A stretch of 24,090 bases of DNA from CALFVT01 sp039989855 (lineage in GTDB: Bacteria > Pseudomonadota > Alphaproteobacteria > Caulobacterales > Maricaulaceae). How positions within the stretch are numbered: the stretch's first letter is position 1; every line of letters begins with the position of its first letter. The stretch is from assembly GCA_039989855.1 (NCBI GenBank), contig JBDXGZ010000020.1, positions 1-24,090 of the forward strand. Reading direction: 5' to 3'. A model generated the notes under the pieces. It saw nothing but the letters and a program-made list of their open reading frames with translations, had not been told where the DNA came from and did no database searches. The position numbers and the translations under genes were made by a program. Shown piece after piece: positions 12,811 to 19,837 of this stretch.

Positions 12811-15639
12811 CTAGAACTTAGCCCGTACACGCGCACCATATGTCCGCGGCGGCGAGAAGAAGCGTGTGTTATCAAATTGTGTAATGATAATCGCTTGCTC
12901 ACGCTCAATACCCGTAAGATTATTTACATAGGCCTCAATACGCCATTTCCCATCGTTACCGTGGTTGTATCCAGCACCAAGGTCAACAGTGAAGTAACCA
13001 TCTACTGTATCATCAAGGCGCGCAGAAACATCATCATCAAGGTTAAAATCAATACCGTTAAATATAGTCATATGTTGAGAGGAACGATATCCAAGAGAAA
13101 TAATGCCATCAACGCTACCACTATCAACATCCCATACTTTCGAGACTGAACCATTAAACTGTATTTCGGGCGTTCGGACGAGACGATTGCCTTCAATAGA
13201 TTGCTCAATGGCATTTGCAGGATCAACATCAGCCTGAAAACGGAAATCTTGAATATCTTGCGAATTTACAACCTTAGCCACAGGCAACCAAAGAAGCGTT
13301 GCATCGAAGCTTAAGTCTCCTGGGAAGTCTAGGCCCCCTTCAAATTGCGCCCCGTAAATTTCTGCATCAGAGGCATTGAAGGTAAACCCGTTGACCTGCC
13401 CCCCTAAATTATCAAGGGTATCTTGATCTATCCCTGACGTATCGACATTCGCTGTATCAAGCGCCTGAGCTGTTGATACCAGAACTGACAACTGTAGGTC
13501 ATCATAGTCATAGTAGAAGGCTGAAACATTTAAGTGACCGCTGACATCATCAGTTAGGTCGAATTCATTCTTTGAACCAACCTCAAATAGCGTCAATGTC
13601 TCAGGGCCATATGTCGGTGCAAGTGTATCTACATCGAACTCAATAGGCGCGTTAGATGCAGGACTTGTTGCAATCGACAAACCTTCTGTAGCTGGAATGT
13701 TATCATTGAACCCACCAGATTTATTACCCGTAGACACAAGCGCATAAATAAGGTTGTCATCAGACAGATCGTGCTCTGCCCGAAGCCTCCAATCGACAAA
13801 ATCATTTTGCAAACGACCATTTTGCACAGCAAAAGTTGAGTTAAACGGCGCTAGTGAGAAATCAACGACACCATTGAAGTCACCAACTATATTATTGTCA
13901 CAACTTCCAACAAAAGCAAAGGCTTCACAGGATGGACGGTCTGCCGCGTTCGGAATGGCATCTTGAATTTGCTGACCATTTGGAAAGAGATCGTCAAGCC
14001 CATCGCGATCACCAAATTGAGCGATCCCATCAAATAAGAAGGCAATCGATTCATTCGCGTCCACAACACCATCGCTATTTGTGTCAGGAATGATAATCTC
14101 TCGGTCAAGTCCTGCAAATTCGAAGCCTTCTGTACCTGACGCAACACCGTTGATGAAACAACAGGAAAAATCAGGACCACCGAAACCAAAAGCATAACGT
14201 GCATTGATACCAAAACGGCTTTTGTCATCATCCGTATAACGAAGGCCGCCTGTCAATCGTGTTTTTTCACCCGGCAAATGGTAGGTTACGTCACCATATA
14301 TCGAATAGCTTTCGGTATCCGTCGTCTGATTAAACTCTACACCTTGGAAGAAAGGATTTCTATCCCCTGTTGTCCCGAGGAAAGTGCGTTGGGCTTCATC
14401 AAAATAAAACCCGCCCACAGTCCAGTCTAGCTTACCATTTCCAAACGCAACACCATCATTAAAAAAACGAAGCTCTTGAACGATGGATTCTGAGTCAGTT
14501 GTAAACCCAATTCGGTTGAAGTTATCAAAATCAAGTGGACCTAATGTGTCGAGAACACCTTCATAGAATGGACCAACAGGCGTTGTGAACTCATAATCAT
14601 AAACGAGATCACGGTAAGATCCGATATATTCAATATTGAAATGCTTTGTTTCATAATTTATCTCACCCTTGATACCATAATGCTCAGTGTCTTCATCAGG
14701 CGTGATACCACGACCTAAAACGTCACGTGGATTATCAATATCGTCAGGATCAATGCCGTTACCGAGTGGGTTAGCAAAATTAACCCCTGTATAACCTGTA
14801 CCTTTTTGTTCGATGTAATCACCTGTTAAGGTAAATGTCAGCGCGTCAGTCGGTTTAATTTTATAACCAACGCGAATACCAAAATCATCGACCTCTTCAG
14901 CAACACCTAAGCCATCATCTTCGGAGGTTGGGACGTCCACGCCGTCAATTTCGGAACTATCAGGTGATACATTGTTAAAATAACTATCGTGCTCATTTTT
15001 AAAGGCTGCGATACGTAGCGCCGAATTTTCAGTAACAGCAATATTCGCGACACCTTCGATACGGTAGTCGTTAAAGTTACCGTATGAGGCCTCAATCGAA
15101 CCATTTGTTTGGCCAAGACCTGGATCCCAAGCGATAATATCTACGGAGCCCGCCGTTGCGTTACGCCCACGAAGTGTACCTTGCGGGCCGATATTGACTT
15201 CTACGCGCTCAATATCAAAAAAGGCTGCACCAAATCCCGACGGACGTGGAACATAGACACCGTTCAAATGCGTCGCTGCGGCGGGGTCGCCCAATTCAGT
15301 ATTGTTACTGGACCCAACGCCACGGATAAAGACTTCGATATTCCCTTGATTGTTAGCAATCGAAAGGCCCGGAATTTTACCGTCAATTTCATTAAAATTA
15401 TTAATACCAAGAAGACTAAGCTCTTCACCTGTGATGACCGCAGCTGTACCCGCATAATCTTGGAGCGACTGTGATCGACGCTCAACCGTTACAATCACCT
15501 CATCAATACCGTCTTCACGTTCAATGATTTCACTCGTTTGCGCCAACGCAATTTGCGGCACAGCCATCATCACGAGAGCTAAACCCGTCGTCCGACCTGT
15601 TTTAAAATATCGACTAAAACACCTATTAAGATTACGCAT
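12811..15639 (-). CDS. TonB-dependent outer-membrane receptor
   Basis: A 942-aa receptor with a signal peptide ending ALA-Q (about residue 34), a TonB-box-like EVIVTVERR, a plug domain (about 48-165: AGTAAVITGEEL, IPGLSIANNQG, FIRGVGS, VNIGPQGTLRGRNATAGSVD) and a long barrel ending in the aromatic-terminal ARVRAKF. The plug resembles the carbohydrate-linked receptors of Caulobacter-like bacteria. Given its neighbours it most likely imports laminarin oligosaccharides. An unusual insertion holds a calcium-loop pattern DxNxDGxxDxxE (519-530) and two nearby Cys pairs. It starts with ATG at 15639 behind AGGGGAG. A sigma70-like promoter and paired repeats lie just upstream. Confidence 0.92.
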   Translation of the reverse strand: MRNLNRCFSRYFKTGRTTGLALVMMAVPQIALAQTSEIIEREDGIDEVIVTVERRSQSLQDYAGTAAVITGEELSLLGINNFNEIDGKIPGLSIANNQGNIEVFIRGVGSSNNTELGDPAAATHLNGVYVPRPSGFGAAFFDIERVEVNIGPQGTLRGRNATAGSVDIIAWDPGLGQTNGSIEASYGNFNDYRIEGVANIAVTENSALRIAAFKNEHDSYFNNVSPDSSEIDGVDVPTSEDDGLGVAEEVDDFGIRVGYKIKPTDALTFTLTGDYIEQKGTGYTGVNFANPLGNGIDPDDIDNPRDVLGRGITPDEDTEHYGIKGEINYETKHFNIEYIGSYRDLVYDYEFTTPVGPFYEGVLDTLGPLDFDNFNRIGFTTDSESIVQELRFFNDGVAFGNGKLDWTVGGFYFDEAQRTFLGTTGDRNPFFQGVEFNQTTDTESYSIYGDVTYHLPGEKTRLTGGLRYTDDDKSRFGINARYAFGFGGPDFSCCFINGVASGTEGFEFAGLDREIIIPDTNSDGVVDANESIAFLFDGIAQFGDRDGLDDLFPNGQQIQDAIPNAADRPSCEAFAFVGSCDNNIVGDFNGVVDFSLAPFNSTFAVQNGRLQNDFVDWRLRAEHDLSDDNLIYALVSTGNKSGGFNDNIPATEGLSIATSPASNAPIEFDVDTLAPTYGPETLTLFEVGSKNEFDLTDDVSGHLNVSAFYYDYDDLQLSVLVSTAQALDTANVDTSGIDQDTLDNLGGQVNGFTFNASDAEIYGAQFEGGLDFPGDLSFDATLLWLPVAKVVNSQDIQDFRFQADVDPANAIEQSIEGNRLVRTPEIQFNGSVSKVWDVDSGSVDGIISLGYRSSQHMTIFNGIDFNLDDDVSARLDDTVDGYFTVDLGAGYNHGNDGKWRIEAYVNNLTGIEREQAIIITQFDNTRFFSPPRTYGARVRAKF

Positions 15640-15671
15640 ATTACTCCCCTTACTGAAATCTAGTTGTCCTG

Positions 15672-15700
15672 ATTACGTGACAAACTTGTTAGAATGACAA
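15672..15700 (-). promoter_or_regulatory. Sigma70-like promoter of the receptor gene
   Basis: On the minus strand TTGTCA (15700-15695) is followed after 17 bp by CGTAAT (15677-15672). It matches the -35 and -10 consensus at five and four of six positions. A start near 15664 gives a leader of about 25 nt before the ribosome site. The paired repeats at 15708-15742 end 8 bp upstream of the -35. Confidence 0.5.
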
Positions 15701-15707
15701 GGGAAAT

Positions 15708-15742
15708 GCGACGAAGCGGACTATAGCTGCGGTGAAGTGGAC
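15708..15742 (-). promoter_or_regulatory. Paired direct repeats, likely LytTR regulator operator
   Basis: GCGACGAAGCGGAC (15708-15721) and GCGGTGAAGTGGAC (15729-15742) agree at 11 of 14 positions and start exactly 21 bp, two helical turns, apart. LytTR regulators such as AgrA bind 9-bp direct repeats with 12-13 bp gaps, which is this geometry. The site lies between the LytTR gene's own stop and the receptor promoter, at the place expected for an activator. Confidence 0.6.
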
Positions 15743-15745
15743 AAA

Positions 15746-16483
15746 TTAACTGTTTTTAAGATAGTCTCGTAAGGGCCCACCGTAACTACGGCTCACTTTT
15801 AGGCGGTGAGAATCTGACATCAACAAAGTCGCCTCGCCTTTTTTCTCAGGCATCATCTCTTTAACGTGAGTCATATTCACAATCGTTGACCTATGTATGC
15901 GCTGAAACCGTTTAGACGGTAAGTCCTGCATGAAAGCCTTGAGCGTGCGGCGTATAATTCGTGTCTCCGACACTAAATGCACGCAAACATAATCCCCCGC
16001 GGCTTCGAGCCAAATAATATCATCTTCGGCGACAATAGTTACTTTCTCGGGCGCGATAAGTTTCAAAGACTTAGATTGCTGTTGCCCATCGAGTACAGAA
16101 AGCAATGTTGATTTTTCATCTACAGGTAGGGCTTGACGCACACGCTCTAAACTATCTTTCACAGCATCTTCATGCAGCGGTTTTAAAATGTAATTGACCG
16201 CATTGACCTTAAATGCCTCAATTGCATAGTTGGAAAATGCCGTCGTAAAAACAACTTTTGGCAAAATATCTGCTTGCAAAGCATTGATCACATCAAAGCC
16301 ATTCATGCCTGGCATTTCAATATCGAGAAATAAAACGTCTGGGGAAAAATGCATAACAGCATCGACGGCTTCGCGGCCATGACGACATGTCGCAACGATT
16401 ACAATATCGTCTATGTCTGCCAATATAGCCTGTAAAAGATCTCGCGCTAAGGGTTCATCATCAACAATTACGACCTTCATCAT
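15746..16483 (-). CDS. LytTR-family response regulator
   Basis: A 245-aa regulator with a receiver domain (about 1-120: acidic pocket D8/D9, phosphoacceptor D54 in LFLDIEMPGMNG, the TTAFSNYAIEAF segment and K in YILKPLHE) and a LytTR DNA-binding domain (about 140-242: IIWLEAAGDYVCVHL, then RFQRIHRSTIVNMTHVKE). Its start overlaps the kinase stop by 4 nt (ATGA), so the pair is made together. Direct repeats of LytTR spacing lie right after its stop, in front of the TonB-dependent receptor. I infer that it activates the laminarin locus. Confidence 0.93.
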   Translation of the reverse strand: MMKVVIVDDEPLARDLLQAILADIDDIVIVATCRHGREAVDAVMHFSPDVLFLDIEMPGMNGFDVINALQADILPKVVFTTAFSNYAIEAFKVNAVNYILKPLHEDAVKDSLERVRQALPVDEKSTLLSVLDGQQQSKSLKLIAPEKVTIVAEDDIIWLEAAGDYVCVHLVSETRIIRRTLKAFMQDLPSKRFQRIHRSTIVNMTHVKEMMPEKKGEATLLMSDSHRLKVSRSYGGPLRDYLKNS

Positions 16484-17541
16484 GTGACTTTTACACTATC
16501 GCTCTGCCGTCTTAACGGCATTATCAAATCAATCTTTAAGCCCCCAAGGTCAGAGCCACCCAATATCATATCCGATTCATTTTGATAATGCACTCGGAGT
16601 CGATCTTCCATATTTTTCAAACCCACGCCTTTTTTCAAATTTGACAAAACCTCATCAACATTTTGATGATCGGGATGACCTGAATCTTCCATGATAATAT
16701 GTAATTTACCGTTCTGTTGGCGTGCGCTGAGGCGGATAATTCCGCCGTCAATCGTTCCTGCAATGACATATTTCATGGTATTTTCAAAAAGGGGCTGCAA
16801 AATCATAGACGGTACGCTGGCGGAAAGTGCCTCATCGTCAATATGAAATTCAGTCTTCAAACGCTCGCCATAGCGCACGCGCTCAATATTGAGATAAATA
16901 TTTATAAGCCTTAGTTCTTCTTCAAAACTTGTTGCAATCATATAATCTCTCTCAAGCGTATAGCGCATGAAAGTGCTAAGTTGCGTCACCATATCACGCG
17001 CTTGCTCGGGACGACTTGTCTTAATTAATGCTGATACCGAGTTGAGTGTATTAAAGAGAAAGTGCGGGTTTACCTGATAACGAAGCATCATCATTTGAGA
17101 TTGGCGGGATAAGTTTTCCGCCTCAACCCGCCTGATCCGCTCCATTTCAACATGTTGACGCTCCGCAGCGACCGCAACGTAAGCTTGGACACTGTAATAA
17201 AGCGCGACCCAAAGACCAAAGATTAAAAACGCGGTGAAATACCACCCGCCAAAATCTCTCCAAATATCGCTCGCTTTAATCATGGCATCAAAAGTTGCCA
17301 TGCGGAAAATATTCCATAGAAACGCAGCAATCCCAACTACAAAGAGAAGTGATAACACGCGCCTCAATACACCTCCGCGATTAACAAAAGGTAGCAGCCG
17401 TGATAATGGCAAAGTAACAATCGCGCCGCTAAAAGCTTGCAACAAAATGTGCGCAACATGCATCCAGCGCACGTTACCATACCAAAGTGTTAAAGATAAA
17501 AATGATAAAACACAAAATAAAAACCAAGCGATTAGCTGCAC
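16480..17541 (-). CDS. LytS/YehU-type membrane histidine kinase
   Basis: A 353-aa sensor kinase of the His_kinase (PF06580) family. The N-terminal 120 residues contain four hydrophobic helices with almost no periplasmic domain, then a coiled linker. The H-box is QVNPHFLFNTLN with His160. The ATP-binding half has the N-box LQPLFENTMKY (Asn254) and the G-box KKGVGLKNMEDRL (about 303-315). The lack of a large outer domain suggests it senses within the membrane or via a partner such as the receptor or symporter. It starts with GTG at 17541; no better in-frame start exists before an upstream stop. The start has only a G-rich run upstream, so the exact N-terminus is uncertain. Confidence 0.9.
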   Translation of the reverse strand: MQLIAWFLFCVLSFLSLTLWYGNVRWMHVAHILLQAFSGAIVTLPLSRLLPFVNRGGVLRRVLSLLFVVGIAAFLWNIFRMATFDAMIKASDIWRDFGGWYFTAFLIFGLWVALYYSVQAYVAVAAERQHVEMERIRRVEAENLSRQSQMMMLRYQVNPHFLFNTLNSVSALIKTSRPEQARDMVTQLSTFMRYTLERDYMIATSFEEELRLINIYLNIERVRYGERLKTEFHIDDEALSASVPSMILQPLFENTMKYVIAGTIDGGIIRLSARQQNGKLHIIMEDSGHPDHQNVDEVLSNLKKGVGLKNMEDRLRVHYQNESDMILGGSDLGGLKIDLIMPLRRQSDSVKVT

Positions 17542-17650
17542 CCCCCACCAAGGGAGTGAGATCGCCTTAGAGGGCTCGCTTTGGTTTAAACTATAATGGG
17601 TCAGAACAATACAACCGTTTTACCGTGAAACTCTTAGTTACCTTAGCATG

Positions 17651-17664
17651 CATGTTTTAACATG
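17651..17664. repeat. Inverted repeat, possible operator
   Basis: CATGTT-TT-AACATG is a perfect 6-bp dyad with a 2-bp centre. It is flanked by TAGC on the left (after three extra bases) and GCTA on the right. It lies about 110 bp upstream of the kinase start, in the only sizeable gap between the laminarin block and the FtsK-like operon. No T tract follows, so it is not a terminator. An operator for the kinase-regulator promoter is possible. Confidence 0.35.
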
Positions 17665-17833
17665 GCTATCAGAGAGGGCTTTGTCACGTTAACTCCGCAC
17701 GTATCTGAAGATGAGTCGATAAGTTTGGTACAGTTTACGCCAGTTGATCTAACGGTGAGGTAGATGTGAAACTACGCTCAATAAGGTTTTAGGCTTTTAA
17801 TATATTTATAGTCAGCCCATGCTACCTAACAAA

Positions 17834-18268
17834 CTAAACAGGCGGCATTGCTAAGACTTGCAATCTTGATGTTATAGACTTTACCCTATGCATACTAAGA
17901 CTAGCCTGATCTCTCGCATCTGCAGTATAATAACGAGCTTGATCAAGGCTTTGCGATACAATCAAACAATCATTATGTATATTTTGATATGAAGAAAAAA
18001 TACGTCGCGCCTCTTCCTCAGCACTAATCACTTGGGTCTCGATTGTTTCGAGAGATAATTGCATGCTTTGCAAAGCCGTACGAATTGGCTCAAAGCCATT
18101 ACGAAGCGGCTCATCAATGGCGACAGCAAAATTTTTCGCTTGCTTATCGGTCCACAAAATCAGGCCCTCGTCAATAATTTCAGACGTTTGTTGAGCTCGA
18201 TATTTTGAGATTATAATATCTTCTCTTAGCCTTTTATTTAGACGTCCAATATTAAATGCAATATCCAT
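17834..18268 (-). CDS. Helical 144-aa protein, last gene of the FtsK/WXG operon
   Basis: I do not recognise the family. The protein is almost entirely helical, rich in Gln, Ala and charged residues (LREDIIISKYRAQQTSEIID, then FEPIRTALQSMQLSLETIET). It has no signal or membrane segment and one tryptophan near residue 39. I place the start at ATG 18268, two bases after the TAA of the 333-aa gene, because all genes of this operon abut in this way. A start at 18313 would add 15 residues and overlap the previous gene by 44 nt. It could be a WXG-like helical substrate, a chaperone or an accessory coiled-coil partner. No terminator was found after it. Confidence 0.78.
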   Translation of the reverse strand: MDIAFNIGRLNKRLREDIIISKYRAQQTSEIIDEGLILWTDKQAKNFAVAIDEPLRNGFEPIRTALQSMQLSLETIETQVISAEEEARRIFSSYQNIHNDCLIVSQSLDQARYYTADARDQASLSMHRVKSITSRLQVLAMPPV

Positions 18269-18269
18269 A

Positions 18270-19271
18270 TTAAAGCGCCTGATTTGATTTATTAAATCTA
18301 GCCAGATTTTCATCTAACTCTTTTAAAAGAGTCCGTCCACGAATTTCAAGGTCACGCTGTAAATCTGTGAGTTCTGATATTCGCCGCGCCCCATTGGGTA
18401 AAACCTGAACTTTTTGTTGCATATCAGCCGTAAGAGATAACACAGACTTTGCAATTTCGACAAGTTTTTCACCTTCAATTAACGCTGAAGACGCTAGAGA
18501 ATTTGCATCATTAATACCGGCTTGGGCACGCTTTGCATTCTCTACGGATTTATATGCTAATGTGACATTATTCTCAGCTTCATATCGAATGTTATGGGCT
18601 TCGTCTAATCCCGTATTACATGTACTCACTAATATTTGACATCTCTGCACTTCAGCTTCTGCCTGATCAACTTCGGTACGTGCTAACCTTACCAGCTGCC
18701 GAGCCTGATTGACATTGCCTTGCGCTTGGCTGACCCGCGACGCCTGTGCAGAACAGTTAGGCGTAATCCGATTTCCCCGACTATCCGTTGTGTAACTACT
18801 TTGGCATGCAGATAAAGAACTATTTGCACTCGAGAGCGCGGCCTCCGCATTGGAGAGCTGATTAATGGCTGCGTTCAATTGTCCTTGTGCCCGGGAGAGC
18901 CAGTTTTTTGCTTTATGATGCAATTGATTGGCACGCTCCAAACCCGACACCCATATGCTTACAGCTTCATCTGAATTTGACTTTGCAGTTTGGCTATTTG
19001 CGAGACTCTCGCCTGCCTCCTCCCGTGCTAACTGGTTTTCGGTCTCGGCTATTTTTACTGACTCTATAGTGAGTTGGCTGGCCGACCAAGCTTCGCTCGC
19101 AAGACGTTCAACCTGTTTGCCTTTAACTTCCATATCTGCAACCGCGTTAATAGATTGAAGGGACGTATTAATAGCGCTTTCCTCTAAGCTATTTAGATCA
19201 GACGTCCACCGCAAAATAGCATGCCTCAAGTCATCAAATATTTCTGCTATAATGCGCGGATCGACTGACAT
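18270..19271 (-). CDS. 333-aa coiled-coil protein with Cys-bracketed loop
   Basis: The protein is predicted to be almost wholly alpha-helical coiled coil, very rich in Ala, Gln, Asn, Ser and Glu (QAQGNVNQARQLVRLARTEV, for example). In the middle, about residues 155-172, two helices are joined by a turn bracketed by cysteines: C-QSSYTTDSRGNRITPN-C. A second close pair, CQILVSTC, follows about 40 residues later. There is no signal peptide or membrane helix. I recall similar Cys-bracketed, Gly-containing turns in uncharacterised coiled-coil proteins, but cannot name a family. AAAGGA precedes its ATG at 19271. Size and architecture recall the long helical proteins that accompany WXG100 systems, such as LXG or PPE-like partners, but there is no sequence identity to claim. 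Confidence 0.8.
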   Translation of the reverse strand: MSVDPRIIAEIFDDLRHAILRWTSDLNSLEESAINTSLQSINAVADMEVKGKQVERLASEAWSASQLTIESVKIAETENQLAREEAGESLANSQTAKSNSDEAVSIWVSGLERANQLHHKAKNWLSRAQGQLNAAINQLSNAEAALSSANSSLSACQSSYTTDSRGNRITPNCSAQASRVSQAQGNVNQARQLVRLARTEVDQAEAEVQRCQILVSTCNTGLDEAHNIRYEAENNVTLAYKSVENAKRAQAGINDANSLASSALIEGEKLVEIAKSVLSLTADMQQKVQVLPNGARRISELTDLQRDLEIRGRTLLKELDENLARFNKSNQAL

Positions 19272-19284
19272 AAAAATCCTTTAT

Positions 19285-19560
19285 CTATTCGCTAGCACCA
19301 GCGTCGAATAGCTCAAGGGCCTCGTGACGACGGCGCATTAAAGGCAATATACGTTCAAGCATTTCAACATAATTATTGAGCATAATGAAGTTACGCTCAA
19401 ACTCTGCTGCGAATAAATCTGCGCCTTCTCCTTGGTAGACTTCACGTGTTACTTTCCAGATGCTATTAATACGGTCTCGACTGTCACGCATCTCTGAAAG
19501 TTGCATTTGTGACGCTTCAATAAATTCAAATAAACCACTCCTCAAACGTGTCGTATCCAT
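19285..19560 (-). CDS. WXG100-like small helical protein B
   Basis: A 91-aa all-helical protein of WXG100 size. Trp35 ends the first predicted helix (DRINSIWK). The turn is followed by GEGADLFAAEFERNFIMLNN, the spacing of conserved small, aromatic and hydrophobic residues that follows W-x-G in ESAT-6 relatives. The Gly of W-x-G is replaced by Val (WKV). No YxxxD/E export signal is visible at the C-terminus. It starts at ATG 19560 behind GGAGG, which is part of the previous gene's last codons, and pairs directly with the neighbouring 90-aa gene. I infer a heterodimer of the ESAT-6/CFP-10 kind. Confidence 0.75.
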   Translation of the reverse strand: MDTTRLRSGLFEFIEASQMQLSEMRDSRDRINSIWKVTREVYQGEGADLFAAEFERNFIMLNNYVEMLERILPLMRRRHEALELFDAGASE

Positions 19561-19562
19561 AT

Positions 19563-19835
19563 CTAACCTCCGTGAAGGTAGCTATATAATTGATTTATCT
19601 TTGCCTGAAGGAACGCCTCGAATTGCTCACTTCTACCATTAACATAATTGCTCATGTCCTGTTCAAAATCTTCCATGAGTTGATCATATTCAACACGAAG
19701 AGAGTCTTTCCATAAGCCATCAATATTATCGTGACATTGCCGAATTTTTGAATGCCCAACCCGTAGATTTTCGTCGAAACTCCGCAATTCCGTTTCAAAT
19801 ATACGAAGGGCTTCATATGTATGATCGAGACTCAC
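19563..19835 (-). CDS. WXG100-like small helical protein A
   Basis: A 90-aa all-helical protein. Trp42 lies in the middle (NIDGLWKDSLRVEYDQL), as W43 does in ESAT-6, with aromatic Tyr50 and hydrophobic heptads after it. The motif reads W-K-D rather than W-x-G. Net charge is acidic. No signal peptide, and no C-terminal YxxxD/E motif. It starts with GTG at 19835, using the GGAGATTAGAG at the end of the ATPase gene as its ribosome site, so its translation is coupled to the ATPase. Two different WXG-size genes in tandem next to an FtsK-type ATPase is the core arrangement of type VII systems. Confidence 0.75.
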   Translation of the reverse strand: MSLDHTYEALRIFETELRSFDENLRVGHSKIRQCHDNIDGLWKDSLRVEYDQLMEDFEQDMSNYVNGRSEQFEAFLQAKINQLYSYLHGG

Positions 19836-19837
19836 CT

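Noticed and set aside
15109..15474. 121-codon plus-strand frame inside the TonB receptor
   Set aside because: Antisense shadow of a well-supported receptor gene; no ribosome site and no recognisable protein.
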